DNA from: Bacteroidota bacterium
Lineage (GTDB): Bacteria; Bacteroidota; Bacteroidia; Chitinophagales; Chitinophagaceae
Direction of reading: 5' to 3'
Length of the DNA stretch: 64,000 nt
Assembly: GCA_026391455.1 (NCBI GenBank)
Contig: JAPLEH010000074.1
Span: 1 to 64,000, forward strand
This document shows, one piece after another, positions 7,904-18,800 of the stretch. A model generated the notes under the pieces. That model was not told the origin of the DNA and did no database searches. It saw only the letters and a list, made by a program, of their open reading frames with translations. Within the stretch, counting starts at the first letter, position 1. Every line of letters begins with the position of its first letter. The translations under genes were made by a program, and so were the position numbers.

Positions 7904-8851
7904 ATGACCGGGGAAAAGTTTATTATGTTTCGTAACCGGCTTACCAAAGTGTACCGGCATCTGGGAAAGCAGGCCCGCAGGCAATCCATCGCCTGTTACC
8001 GGTTGTATGACCACGACCTGCCGGAATTTCCCTTCTGTATTGAACGCTATGGCGACCGGCTCTATGTGGCCGAATACAAACGCCAGCATGGTATGTCGGA
8101 TGAAGCACATGATAACTGGATGGAACAAAGCCTGGAAATCGTAAGCGAAGTATTGGAAATACCGAAAGAAGCTATTTTTCTGAAATTGCGACAGCGTAAA
8201 CCGGGACGACTTGGTCAGTACCAAAAACTGGACGCGGTGCAGCATGAATTTCCGGTGGAAGAAACTGGTTTGGTTTTTCTCGTGAACCTGGGCGATTACC
8301 TCGATACCGGTCTTTTTCTCGATCACCGTATCACCCGTCAAATGGTGCGTGAACAATGTGCCGGTAAAAAAGTACTCAATCTCTTTGCCTATACCGGTTC
8401 CTTCTCGGTATATGCCGCCGCAGGCAACGCAGCAGAAGTAGTAACGGTGGATTTGTCTAAAACCTATTTGCAATGGGGCGAACGGAATTTTGCAGCCAAC
8501 GGGTTTGTACCCGGCCCGCATTATTCGTTTATTCATGCAGATGTAAAACAATACCTCAAAACCATTCCGGAAAACTATTTTGATATCATCGTAATGGACC
8601 CGCCCACTTTCAGCAACAGCAAGCGGATGGATGATATACTGGATATACAACGCGACCATGCGGAACTGATCAACGATTGCCTGCGCGGATTGACAAAAGG
8701 AGGCTTACTCTATTTCAGCACCAACTTCCGGAAATTTGAAATGGACAACGATAAGATTCAGGCAGCATCCATCAAAGACATCACAAAAGCCACCACGCCC
8801 TTCGACTTTGAGGGAAGATTGTTCCGTTGGTGTTACCTGATTACAAAATAA
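7904..8851 (+). CDS. Class I SAM-dependent 23S rRNA methyltransferase (RlmK-type)
   Basis: A 315-residue methyltransferase closely resembling the C-terminal half of E. coli RlmKL (RlmK, m7G2069 of 23S rRNA). The matching features are NRLTKVYRHLGKQARR, CYRLYDHDLPEFPF, the SAM-binding LNLFAYTGSFSVYAAAG, and the catalytic-site DPPTFSNSKRM. The THUMP/RlmL half is missing, so this is a stand-alone RlmK. The frame is open from 7757, but that would overlap the divergent exonuclease start at 7831. ATG 7904 or ATG 7925 is more likely. The gene converges on the helicase gene with a 13-bp gap. Confidence 0.9.
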   Translation: MTGEKFIMFRNRLTKVYRHLGKQARRQSIACYRLYDHDLPEFPFCIERYGDRLYVAEYKRQHGMSDEAHDNWMEQSLEIVSEVLEIPKEAIFLKLRQRKPGRLGQYQKLDAVQHEFPVEETGLVFLVNLGDYLDTGLFLDHRITRQMVREQCAGKKVLNLFAYTGSFSVYAAAGNAAEVVTVDLSKTYLQWGERNFAANGFVPGPHYSFIHADVKQYLKTIPENYFDIIVMDPPTFSNSKRMDDILDIQRDHAELINDCLRGLTKGGLLYFSTNFRKFEMDNDKIQAASIKDITKATTPFDFEGRLFRWCYLITK

Positions 8852-8864
8852 AAAGCGTCATCAT

Positions 8865-11800
8865 TCAATTATCAGTTGACTGATACCCTTTGTTTTTTTT
8901 CTCGTTGATCAGTTTTTGTTTTTCTTTTTCAGCTTTTTCCGGTGTGTCAAATGTTTTCACCTGTACCTGGCCCCTGGTTCCGATTTTACCAAAACGTACC
9001 AATAATTTATTTTCTTTCACGCCTGCTTCCCAGAATTTATGGCTGCCTCCTCCCGAAAACGTAAGGCGGGAAAAAACAACATCTTCAAATCCCGGTAGTT
9101 CAGTGCCAGCAGTAGCTGTAGATGTTCCTTCGGCAGATATATTGCCCGTTTCAGCCACTACCGGGGTTGTATATCCTTCCGTGCTGATATCATCCTCCGT
9201 ATCAGTGTCAGGGGTGGGTACTTCCGTAAGTCGTTTCAGAATGAGGGCCATCACTTTTTCGGGTTGCTGTAACCAGTCTTTGGCAAAAATATTCAGGTTG
9301 CGCCAGCCAAAAGATTGCAGGATGGCCGGACGCTGGTAATATTGTTCCACCAGGTTGGGATTCTGATAATGTTGTTCATCATCCAGCAGGATACTCATCG
9401 TATATACTTCATCTTCCGGCTTTGCCTTAATGGCCAGTGAGCATTTAAACCCGGATTGCCCCACCTGTTCGGCCACTTCATATCCTTTTTGTTCCAGTTG
9501 TTTGCGTATATCTTTCAGCACAATACTGCTCACCTTGTTTTTATCTGTTTCTTTTTTATTCACTGCCAGACTATCCAATATGGTTCGGGCCGTTTGCATA
9601 TTACCGGTGCTGATGTTTTCGGCATATTGTAAAAAGCGCTTGAAATAATTGGCGCCCTCGTTGTAATCATTAGTAATATTGAAATGATGCACACTGCTGA
9701 TGATGGCCATATGTTTTTTGGCCCTGCTGAAGATCACATTCAGCCTTTTTTCGCCTCCCTTTTTATTCACCGGCCCGAAGTTCATGATCATTTTTTTTCT
9801 GGCATCGAAACCATAGCACACACTCATGATGATGATATCGCGCTCATCCCCCTGAATATTCTCCAGGTTCTTGATGATAAGACCAGTAAACTGATCGTCT
9901 TCTGTACGGTTATAGGCTTCTTCCAGTAACAGTTCGAATACCTTATCCGTTTGTGCCAATGATGTAAGGGCATCTTCAATGGTATGTTGCTGCTCCTGAC
10001 TGAAAGCTACAATGCCGATACTTTCCTTTACTTTTCGTTTCAGCAGTTCAGCGATCAGCGATGCGATATAAGCTGCTTCATCCTGGTTGCTTCTTTTTTC
10101 ATATACACTATGGGGAAGAAAATGGTAGCTGATGCTCCGGTCGAATAAGCAATCTGCAAACGTTGCGGCATCGCCAGATGTTTGCACTTCTATTTCTTTT
10201 TTGGAAGTATGGTGAATGGTTTTGTCGGGAATGGTCAGCAGGGCCGCTTCGTAAAAAGCATGATTGCTGTAGCTGATCAGTGTTTCGTAGTGACTTCTGT
10301 AATGCCAGCTCAACATGGTACTGTCCAGTTTGCGGGCCCCTTGTGCCAGCAGGCTGTCGGCATCGGTGCTCAGCATTTCATCGGCATTTTCTTCGTTGAA
10401 TTGTTCGAGATCGTCCGGGTCTTCTGCGCGGGCATTGAAAAAATTAGTGGGCGGCATTTGTTTATCATCACCCACGATGATGGTTTGGGTGCTGCGGAAA
10501 AGCGCAGGAATGCCCTCTTCCAGTGTGATCTGACTCGCTTCATCAAAGATCACCACATCAAAGAAAGCAGTATCAAGGGGAAGGCTGTCGCTCACGCTCA
10601 GGGGGCTCATCAGCCAGATGGGCTTAATGTCTTTGAGCACCAGTCCGCTTTCACGGGTACAGATCTCCCGTATACTTTTATAGCGCATGCTTTTCCCAAA
10701 TTCATTTTCGAGGATTTTCCGGCCTTCATTATAATTTTTCTTGAACTGACGTTGCTCGGTGTTCAACTGACTGATGGCCGTATTGCTTATTTCGAGATGC
10801 TTCACAAATTGCTGCCAAACATTTCCTTTGATATGGGCCGCATTCAATTTCAATAAGCGGGTATAGCAATGACGGATGCGTTCGGAAGCCTGCTCTACAG
10901 CAGTCAGGTCCATACCTTCAAAGCTTTTGTTTTCCCGAAATATTCTTTTCAATGTCTGATCAGCCATTACAGCCTCTGCCTGAACAGGTGTAACTGGCAC
11001 GGTCCGTATAAATGTTTTTACTGGTTCCGGAAGTTTAGAGAACTGGCGAAGAGATGGGAGCAGGTCGGTCATATCACCGGTATTCATTGAAATATTATCC
11101 AGTGTATCTTTTATGACGGTATAAGCAGTTCCGCTGTAATGGCTCAGGCATTGCTGCAATATTACTTCCAGTTGATGCAGTTTATTTTGGAGGCGTGCCA
11201 GTTTCAATACTACATTGTCTGCATCGGGATGGGCCAGCAGATAATCTATTTCTTTATCACCCTTTTTATTCCGCAATGTTTCGATGGTCATATAGGTGAG
11301 GGTGATATTATCGACCTGGTATTCCCGTTCGAGAGCTGATTTGGTTTCGCTTACCAATGTGGAAGCCGCATATGCTGCTTTCAGTTGTTGCAATACACTG
11401 GTAATGGAAGGCTTCACTGCATGTTTGGAGAAATCATAACTCTCCTGCATTTGTTTCTTCAATTTTCTCCATGCACCATTCAGGAATTTGAAAAAAGAGC
11501 CTTCCTGTTTTTCGGCAATCGCAAGGGCCGCATCGGTATCAGCAGCGCTGAATTTTTGTTGCCAATACTGGTTTTGTTGCAACAGTTGTTCCTGTTTTCG
11601 TTCGGCCTCTTTCAATTGCCCCATTTTTTTATTCAGTTCTTTGGCCTCTTTATTGGCTGGGTCTACCAACCGGAGATTCTGATGTTCGGCCAGTTGCTGA
11701 AGCAGTACGGCATCCTGTACCAGGTTTTTTACCTGTTCCGGGTATTCGCAATGTATGGGATCGATCGGGCATTCCTGCAGCGTGGCTTCAATGTCCTGCA

Positions 11801-14348
11801 AGAGTTGTTGTGATTGTTGCACCAATGTATCCGTTTGGTGCAGGGGTTGCTCCGTGACAAACAACTGGTCATTCAATTTACTCAGCGGATGCTCTGCGAA
11901 TGCAGCATCTGCACCGGATTCTTCCAGGGCCGTACTCAATTGTTGAATGATTCCGCCGGCATTATTCCATTGGTCATAACCGGGTACCAGCTCCTGTTCT
12001 TTTTGTGAAAGGGGCAATACATATGATTTGATAGCAATCAATCGCTCAATGAGTTGCCGTACAGTTACGCCATTGTTGCCGGTAGTGCTGATATGCAGGT
12101 CGTGAAATTTTTTCAATAAACGGAGCTGTTCGTTGAGTTCATTCATCAGATTGGTGCGGGTATCTTCAATGGCAGCCACATCCATCCGGTTTTTACTGAA
12201 ATCCTCATACGTCGTTTTCAGGTTTTTGATGAATTCCCGTTTATCCCCCTGACTGTCGTGGATATAGCAACACAGATCATCCAGTTTATTCTGTTTCAGC
12301 CGGTGATACACCACATCGAGGGCTGCACGTTTTTCGCAAACAAATAATACACTTTTACCCCTTGCGGCATAATCCGCGATCAGGTTGGTAATGGTCTGGC
12401 TTTTTCCAGTACCGGGAGGCCCCTGTATGATATAGCTTTCTCCGGTTCGGCTCTTCAGTACCGCAGATGCCTGTGTGGGATCTGCAGTGATCACATGGTA
12501 CCATTCTTCCGGATTATTAACGGATGTTTCGCGGGTACTAATCTGTTTGGGCTGATTGCTGAAAAGGGAATCAAATACACGGTGTTGTATTTTTTTATCC
12601 GACACCTGGGTATAGTCCCGCACCAGGCTCATTTTTTTATAGTTAAAATTGCCCAGTACGATATTGCAGATGTCGAAATCCCAGCTATAGGGATTGCTTT
12701 CACTTTCGGCCAGTTCATACAATTCTCTTTCTTTTTCGCTGGCACCTGTCAGTTGCATGGTACTCAGTTTGATATCCTCATTTACCAAAAACTCGAGGAA
12801 TGCATGACGAGGCTCCACCCGCTGGCGGTACAGTTCAAGCCCAAGTGGTTTATAGTTTTCCGGAAGGTAACTGTAGGCGATGTTTTTATAACTTCCCAAT
12901 ACGTTTCCGGCATTCCGTAATCTTCTCTTATAATTCGATACGGTTTGTTTGGCCACGCTATATACCAGTTTGATCTTTGGTTTGTCTGCATAGAGCAGGC
13001 GAATGCCCTGGTTGGCAGCATCGATCTGTGCTTTCAGCAATTGATAAAATTGTTCCAGGCTCATTTCATCGAGATCCACAAAATCGGGAAGACGTATGCC
13101 ATAGAGTTCCCGGAGCTGATTGGCCAGTACAGGATTTACTTCCGCCGCATTATCCAATGGTGTGATGGAATGATGGTCTTCTTTCAGCCGTTTTGTTTTC
13201 TTTATTTCCACGGGTATCAGTAATAACGGGCTTTGTATACGTTCATGTGCCACTTCTTTCAGGTTGTGCCAGTTGAGAAAGGCAATGACCAGTTTAAGCT
13301 GGCTGAATCCAAATTCATGCACATCGCGCTGACTTTCCACGCGTATTTTGTCAAGGGAGGAAGACAGATAGGTGTGGTCTTCAAAGCGCAGATACTTATT
13401 CAGTACGATCTCTTTCATTCCTTTCACTTTGGCAGAGATATCACTGTTCCAGGTAAAGAGTAATTCGGGCCGAATGCTCTGGTAATGCAATACCATGGGC
13501 ACACTGCTCACGGTAAGGTTTACAAAGCGCATATTGGATTTGTAATACAATAAGCGGTTTCTCCGGCTGGTATCGAAGAGGCGGTTGCGGAGTTTATTTA
13601 ATATGAACTGGCTTCTTTCTTCCGGTATCTTATGGATCCATCCGGCCACAGAACTCAGGTCAGTTTGCTTTTCCGGATCATAATCACGATAAAATTTCAG
13701 GCGATGGATAATATCGTACAGGTCCGGTATGCGTTTATCCCGGTCCAGTTCAGTCATTTCAGTGATCAGGGTACTGACGGTGGGATGAATGCGGATATTG
13801 TATTGTACCGGATTATTGCGGCATTGTGCAAATGATTTCAGATCGTCATCATCGTACAGATCGAGGCTGAGGGCCATGCTTCCCAGTACCAGCCCCAGGC
13901 AGAAAATATCAGTGAGTGCGTCATGGTGTCCGGATTGTATCTCGAAGCAGGAATATCCTTTAATATACGCTGCATTCCGCAAGGGTGTATTGGGATTGAG
14001 GTGAACGAGCATATCGTCCACTTTGGTAAACCCGTCAGTTACATCGGTTTCCAATTTGGATTTACCGGTAATATCGAAACTCCGAGTTTTAAATTCAGCG
14101 AGTAAAGTGGCTATGGCTGTACGGTTTTCCCGTGGTGTGTGGGCCAGGGTTTCGTCTATATCTGCGTGGTGGTCTGTGATGAAAAGTGATTGCGGGTTTT
14201 CAAAAGGGGCCACCAGCGAAGCTTCATGAAAACTGAGCACTTCTTCAAATAGGGGCAACACGAAGGCGATCACGTCATCGGTGGCATATTGGCCATTGTC
14301 GAATGCAGTGGACAGGAATTGCTGAAAATATTGCCGGGTTTTCTCCAT
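8865..14348 (-). CDS. Giant DUF4011 / SF1 helicase with kinase-like, nuclease-like and WGR domains
   Basis: An 1827-residue multidomain protein. Residues about 110-220 resemble a protein-kinase C-lobe (DALTDIFCLGLVLGSMAL, then a late DRDKRIPDLYDIIHRL); no glycine loop or HRD motif is seen, so it is probably a pseudokinase. DUF4011 starts near 245 (FILNKLRNRLFDTSRRNRLL). The SF1 helicase has Walker A GPPGTGKSQT at about 643, Walker B VIFDEASQIT near 1265, and the C-terminal RecA motif LNVIFSRAKKHM. Residues about 1615-1700 resemble the Vsr/MTES_1575 nuclease fold. A WGR domain (about 1757-1825) ends the protein. WGR and such helicases are tied to DNA binding; DUF4011 helicases recur in anti-phage islands. 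It follows an M48 peptidase gene by 50 bp. Confidence 0.9.
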   Translation of the reverse strand: MEKTRQYFQQFLSTAFDNGQYATDDVIAFVLPLFEEVLSFHEASLVAPFENPQSLFITDHHADIDETLAHTPRENRTAIATLLAEFKTRSFDITGKSKLETDVTDGFTKVDDMLVHLNPNTPLRNAAYIKGYSCFEIQSGHHDALTDIFCLGLVLGSMALSLDLYDDDDLKSFAQCRNNPVQYNIRIHPTVSTLITEMTELDRDKRIPDLYDIIHRLKFYRDYDPEKQTDLSSVAGWIHKIPEERSQFILNKLRNRLFDTSRRNRLLYYKSNMRFVNLTVSSVPMVLHYQSIRPELLFTWNSDISAKVKGMKEIVLNKYLRFEDHTYLSSSLDKIRVESQRDVHEFGFSQLKLVIAFLNWHNLKEVAHERIQSPLLLIPVEIKKTKRLKEDHHSITPLDNAAEVNPVLANQLRELYGIRLPDFVDLDEMSLEQFYQLLKAQIDAANQGIRLLYADKPKIKLVYSVAKQTVSNYKRRLRNAGNVLGSYKNIAYSYLPENYKPLGLELYRQRVEPRHAFLEFLVNEDIKLSTMQLTGASEKERELYELAESESNPYSWDFDICNIVLGNFNYKKMSLVRDYTQVSDKKIQHRVFDSLFSNQPKQISTRETSVNNPEEWYHVITADPTQASAVLKSRTGESYIIQGPPGTGKSQTITNLIADYAARGKSVLFVCEKRAALDVVYHRLKQNKLDDLCCYIHDSQGDKREFIKNLKTTYEDFSKNRMDVAAIEDTRTNLMNELNEQLRLLKKFHDLHISTTGNNGVTVRQLIERLIAIKSYVLPLSQKEQELVPGYDQWNNAGGIIQQLSTALEESGADAAFAEHPLSKLNDQLFVTEQPLHQTDTLVQQSQQLLQDIEATLQECPIDPIHCEYPEQVKNLVQDAVLLQQLAEHQNLRLVDPANKEAKELNKKMGQLKEAERKQEQLLQQNQYWQQKFSAADTDAALAIAEKQEGSFFKFLNGAWRKLKKQMQESYDFSKHAVKPSITSVLQQLKAAYAASTLVSETKSALEREYQVDNITLTYMTIETLRNKKGDKEIDYLLAHPDADNVVLKLARLQNKLHQLEVILQQCLSHYSGTAYTVIKDTLDNISMNTGDMTDLLPSLRQFSKLPEPVKTFIRTVPVTPVQAEAVMADQTLKRIFRENKSFEGMDLTAVEQASERIRHCYTRLLKLNAAHIKGNVWQQFVKHLEISNTAISQLNTEQRQFKKNYNEGRKILENEFGKSMRYKSIREICTRESGLVLKDIKPIWLMSPLSVSDSLPLDTAFFDVVIFDEASQITLEEGIPALFRSTQTIIVGDDKQMPPTNFFNARAEDPDDLEQFNEENADEMLSTDADSLLAQGARKLDSTMLSWHYRSHYETLISYSNHAFYEAALLTIPDKTIHHTSKKEIEVQTSGDAATFADCLFDRSISYHFLPHSVYEKRSNQDEAAYIASLIAELLKRKVKESIGIVAFSQEQQHTIEDALTSLAQTDKVFELLLEEAYNRTEDDQFTGLIIKNLENIQGDERDIIIMSVCYGFDARKKMIMNFGPVNKKGGEKRLNVIFSRAKKHMAIISSVHHFNITNDYNEGANYFKRFLQYAENISTGNMQTARTILDSLAVNKKETDKNKVSSIVLKDIRKQLEQKGYEVAEQVGQSGFKCSLAIKAKPEDEVYTMSILLDDEQHYQNPNLVEQYYQRPAILQSFGWRNLNIFAKDWLQQPEKVMALILKRLTEVPTPDTDTEDDISTEGYTTPVVAETGNISAEGTSTATAGTELPGFEDVVFSRLTFSGGGSHKFWEAGVKENKLLVRFGKIGTRGQVQVKTFDTPEKAEKEKQKLINEKKNKGYQSTDN

Positions 14349-14398
14349 CGTAGTCGGGATAATATAATAATTACGGATGTTCGGTTCCGTACGGTTAT

Positions 14399-15628
14399 TT
14401 ATTCATAGATCTGTTCACTCTCGTTTTCCTTTACTTCATAATAGGCCGCGAGTGATTTTTGTTTGTATTGCTGTAACTTTTTCTCACTGAGCTTCATCTC
14501 TTTTTTTACAATGGCATCGTATTCGTCCTTTATGCGGATATCTTCTGCAAACTGCAGGGTCCAGCCGGCCGGTATATTCTCCAGCGCCGGGTCTGCCAGG
14601 GCGAAGTCGAGCAACAGGTAGCCGATATATTCTTTGATACTTGTATGCGCATTCCCGGTTTGGGTAATGATCGTTTCGCTGAGTAATGCAGAAGGATCAG
14701 GAACAAAGTCGGGAAAAAACTGGGTGGCCTGGCTCAGCAACAAGGTGCTTTGCATCCATTTTGGTTTTAATAAAAGCGACAGCAATTGTTTAGTGAGCCG
14801 GGAGAGTTCCATTTGCTGAAAAATATCCAGTTGATCCAGATTGGGTACGCCTTCGATCATCCGGATAATATCCGTTTCCGCTTCGCTTCCTTTTTCCTGC
14901 CAGAGCTGTATGGCTTTTGCCCGAATAAAATTCTCAGGATGAGAAAATCCGGCTGTCTTTAAGCTCCCTTCTTTTTCAAATATTTCATCGGCTTGATTCA
15001 GATACGAAGACGCATTGACCTTATCAAGCCCGGTGGAAACTTTTATCAGGGAGCTGATTACGGGATCTGTTTTCTGTAATACAGTAAAAGCACCCCGGTC
15101 GCAAAATATTTCGGTATAGAGGCGAAAGAGCCGTGCCGTTTCATAATAACAGGCTTCGCTGTGATAGTTGTTGGCGATTGCACTGATGATCCGATCAGCT
15201 ACTTCCAGTTCTCCATTCAGCAGGGAATACAATTTTATATGCGATAGTTCATGTGCCAGTATGGCCAGCAGTTCGTCCTCTTCCATGAGGCGGAGAATAG
15301 GACCACTGAATACAATGCTGGCTTCAGTACCGGTATACGCAATGCTGGCATTGAGCTCATCCGTATGTTGTGCCTGAAAAACCGTTACCGGCAGATTGGG
15401 CATATCCATCCGTTCCAATGCAATCTTCACTTTTTCATAAATGGGCGCATCGGCCACCGGGTCGAACTTATAGGTATTCTTTAATAATTCCGTTTTAAAT
15501 TCTTCCAGTTGGGTTTCCTTATTTTTAGGAATGGCAAAATACTCCCAGGTTTTGGATTGTAATTTAAAATGGTCTTTTACCTTTTGATGATAGGGAAGGG
15601 GCAGCAGCATACATGAATAATAGGGCAT
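14399..15628 (-). CDS. M48-type zinc metallopeptidase, cytoplasmic
   Basis: A 409-residue protein with the zinc motif AILAHELSHIKLY (His at about 125 and 129 from the start at 15628) and a later EACYYETARLFRLYTEIFCDRGAF helix that would give the third ligand. This is the arrangement of M48/SprT-like minigluzincins. There is no signal peptide and there are no convincing membrane spans, so it should act in the cytoplasm. The open frame reaches 15703, but its first 25 residues look unrelated; ATG 15628 or 15610 is likelier. The helicase gene follows after 50 bp with no terminator, suggesting a two-gene operon. The tail is a Lys/Glu-rich helix. Confidence 0.85.
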   Translation of the reverse strand: MPYYSCMLLPLPYHQKVKDHFKLQSKTWEYFAIPKNKETQLEEFKTELLKNTYKFDPVADAPIYEKVKIALERMDMPNLPVTVFQAQHTDELNASIAYTGTEASIVFSGPILRLMEEDELLAILAHELSHIKLYSLLNGELEVADRIISAIANNYHSEACYYETARLFRLYTEIFCDRGAFTVLQKTDPVISSLIKVSTGLDKVNASSYLNQADEIFEKEGSLKTAGFSHPENFIRAKAIQLWQEKGSEAETDIIRMIEGVPNLDQLDIFQQMELSRLTKQLLSLLLKPKWMQSTLLLSQATQFFPDFVPDPSALLSETIITQTGNAHTSIKEYIGYLLLDFALADPALENIPAGWTLQFAEDIRIKDEYDAIVKKEMKLSEKKLQQYKQKSLAAYYEVKENESEQIYE

Positions 15629-15806
15629 AAATATAACTGAAAACACAGGATTTTCACGCGGCATGCTATTGCAATGGTTTCCCGTATACTTCTTTACGGG
15701 CACCGGAGATTTGCCGATTTTTCCTTTTCTGAATCAGGCTCCTTTTTTAGGTATTGTAATTGCATGCGAAATCAACTAATTTGTAAGCCTAAACACTCCT
15801 TAATCA

Positions 15807-18800
15807 TTGAAGCTCCGATTGCTCATATTGTGCTTTGTGTCCCTGCTGGCAATAGGGGAAATGCCTGCACAGGTGTATCTTAAAGCGAGAACACTTACCA
15901 CCTCCGACGGGCTCTCCGATAAGCGGGTAACTTGTTTTTATAAAGACAGTAAAGGCTTTGTATGGGTGGGAACCCGTAACGGGCTCAACCGCTACGATGG
16001 TCATACCTTTAAAGTGTTTCAACCCACTGCCGGTAATTCCATTTCCAATGAAGTGGTCAATTGCATTGATGAGGACAGCAGGGGACGGATATGGGTGGGC
16101 ACCATGAAGGGGCTAAATATCTATGACCCCGCAACCGGGAAATGGGAAGTGCTATTGCCAAATCCGGACCAAAAAAGAGCAGCCATCCCCAATTTTATCA
16201 TCTGGGATATTGAAATTGATGAGCAGGCCCGGGTATGGATCGCATCGGATGTATTTGAGTTTTGTTATTATGATATCCGTTCGGCTGTTTTTCATTATTA
16301 CGATTGGCCCCGATTTGCTTCCGAAGTTCCGGAATTGAAAAAAATGCGGTACCGTTCCATCCGCAAATTTGTGCGTAAAAATGAGCATGAATTCTGGGTC
16401 GCTGCCAATGTGGGTTTGTGCCGGCTCGATACTCGCAGCGGTCAATTTTCCTTTGTCGGAGGAGGGTTCAGTGCAGAAGTAACCGATCTCCGGTATCAAC
16501 CCCAAACCGGCAAAGTCTATCTGGCTGCTGAGGGAGGAAATTTTTATGTGTACGATGAGCGTACAAACCGCTATGCAAAAACAGAACCGTTACCGGAACC
16601 CTATCCTTCCACCCGTTTTACTTTTGCCCCTCAAAATGAATTATGGATCGCCTATCAAAATGGAATCATCAAAGTGAATGAGACAGGTGATCAGTTTCGG
16701 CTGGAACAGAATATTCCACAATTAGCGGCCACTGTACTTCCCGGAGCAGTAAGCGCAGTGTTTGAGGATAAGGAAAAAATACGCTGGGTGGGTACTTCCA
16801 ATGGCATATCTATTTATGATACTAAAGGAAGCCGTTCCTTTTTCCTTCCACTGGTGGCTGCCTATGATAAGGAAAGCGCCAACCGGGTGAGTGGTGTATA
16901 CTACGACGACAGCACGCAAGCTTGTTTTGTTGCCGTATATGATCCGGCCTGCCTGTTTATAATCTTTACAGCTACCGGAGAGATCAGGAAGATCACTAAG
17001 GATGCAAAAGGAAATGCATTAACAGGATGTACCGGCATCAAGAAAGATAAAGACAATACCATCTGGCTGCTCACGGCAACCGGTGTGTATTGGTACGACC
17101 GCGAGGATGAATTGTTTCATCCCTTTCCGTTGCCGGAAGGAAAACCCGAAAAAGTATTTCGGGATATTCTTAAAGATGAAGAGAATAATTACTGGCTGGC
17201 AGCAATGAATACCGGCATATATTATTATCGTACTGACTCTCAAAAATATGTCACCCTGTCTGACAGCAATATCAATCACCTGTCTACGAATACGGGCTAT
17301 GCAGCCGATCCGTTGCACCATACGGTGGTAGGTACCACCTTTGGTGAAAATGTATTTGTGTATCACCTGAAAGAGAAGCGGGCAGATATTTTTTATGAAA
17401 CCAGGGAAGTACCTGATTATTCCCAACTGAATCTGGTAAATGGCATTACTACGGATGCAAAAGGAGGGATATGGCTGGCTTCCTATTCGGGTGGTGTATT
17501 CCGGTACAATCCCGGACGGAATTTTAAAAACAGCTTCACCCGTTATGATATGCGCAACGGACTCAGCAGTAATAATATTATTTCAGCCTGCAGCGATGAA
17601 GATACCACACTTTGGTTGCTTACCAGCAAAGGCATATCTGCAATGAGTACGGGAGGTCGCTTTCTATTCGATCTCCCCGAAGAATATATGTTTGGTTTTT
17701 CTGCCTATGGATCCGATACCCGGTTGCCGCATGATATTTTTTATAATAGCCATAACAAGGAATTGCTGATAGGGGCAGGTGGAGGACTTTTCTTTTTTAA
17801 AACAAAACCCGGTGATAGAATATATCGTTTTCCGGTAGTGATTACGGGTGTGCGCCTGAATGGGAAAGTGTTGTCTGAAATGGAAATAAACAGTACTGCT
17901 ACCTTCCGCTTGCCATTTTCCAATAATACCTTATCGGTTGATTTTGCAGGGTTGTTTTATGGCCATGCATCGGGTATCCGTTACCAATATAAATTACTCG
18001 GATACGACCCGGAGTGGATCGATGCGGGAAATATATATACGGTATCCTATCAGAATATCCCTTCAGGTAATTACAGTTTTTCAGTACGGGCAATCGCACC
18101 AAATGGTAAAGTGGCCGGCGAAATGACCGGACTTACTATTAAAGTGACACCACCCTTCTGGAAAACAGGATGGTTTTTTATACTGGCCATTTTGCTATCC
18201 GGAGCAGTGGTGGCCTGGGTAATTATTTCATTGCAGGAGCGCCTGCGGGTGGAAAGGCTGATTAACTCCTTTGCCACTTCGCTCTATGGACAAAACACGA
18301 CAGAAGATATATTGTGGGATGTGGCTGAGAATTGTATTCAGAAACTGGGCTTTCTCGATTGTGTGATCTATCTGCGCAATGAGCAACGGAATGTACTGGT
18401 ACAGGTAGCGGCCTTCGGACCCAAAAATCCGCAACGGAGGGAAATAATCAACCGCATAGAGATACCTGTAGGTAAGGGAATTGTGGGTTGGGTAGCGGAG
18501 CATAAGCGCGGGATCATTGTTAAAGATACCGGTGCAGATAGCCGCTATATATTGGATGATGAGCAACGGCTCTCGGAAATCGCGGTGCCGGTAATGGTGG
18601 ACCGAAAAGTATTTGCCGTTATAGATTCGGAGCATCCGCAGCGAAAATTCTATACCCGTTATCATCTGAAAGTATTGACCAAGATTGCGGCTATATGTGC
18701 GGAGCGTATCAGCAAATACCTGAATGAAGAACGCCTCCGGGCTAAGATTGCCCGCGACCTGCACGATGAAATGGGCTCCACCCTCACCAGTATCAATATC

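Noticed and set aside
10182-10856. 224-residue forward ORF inside the helicase gene
   Set aside because: It is a shadow frame of the clearly coding minus-strand helicase.
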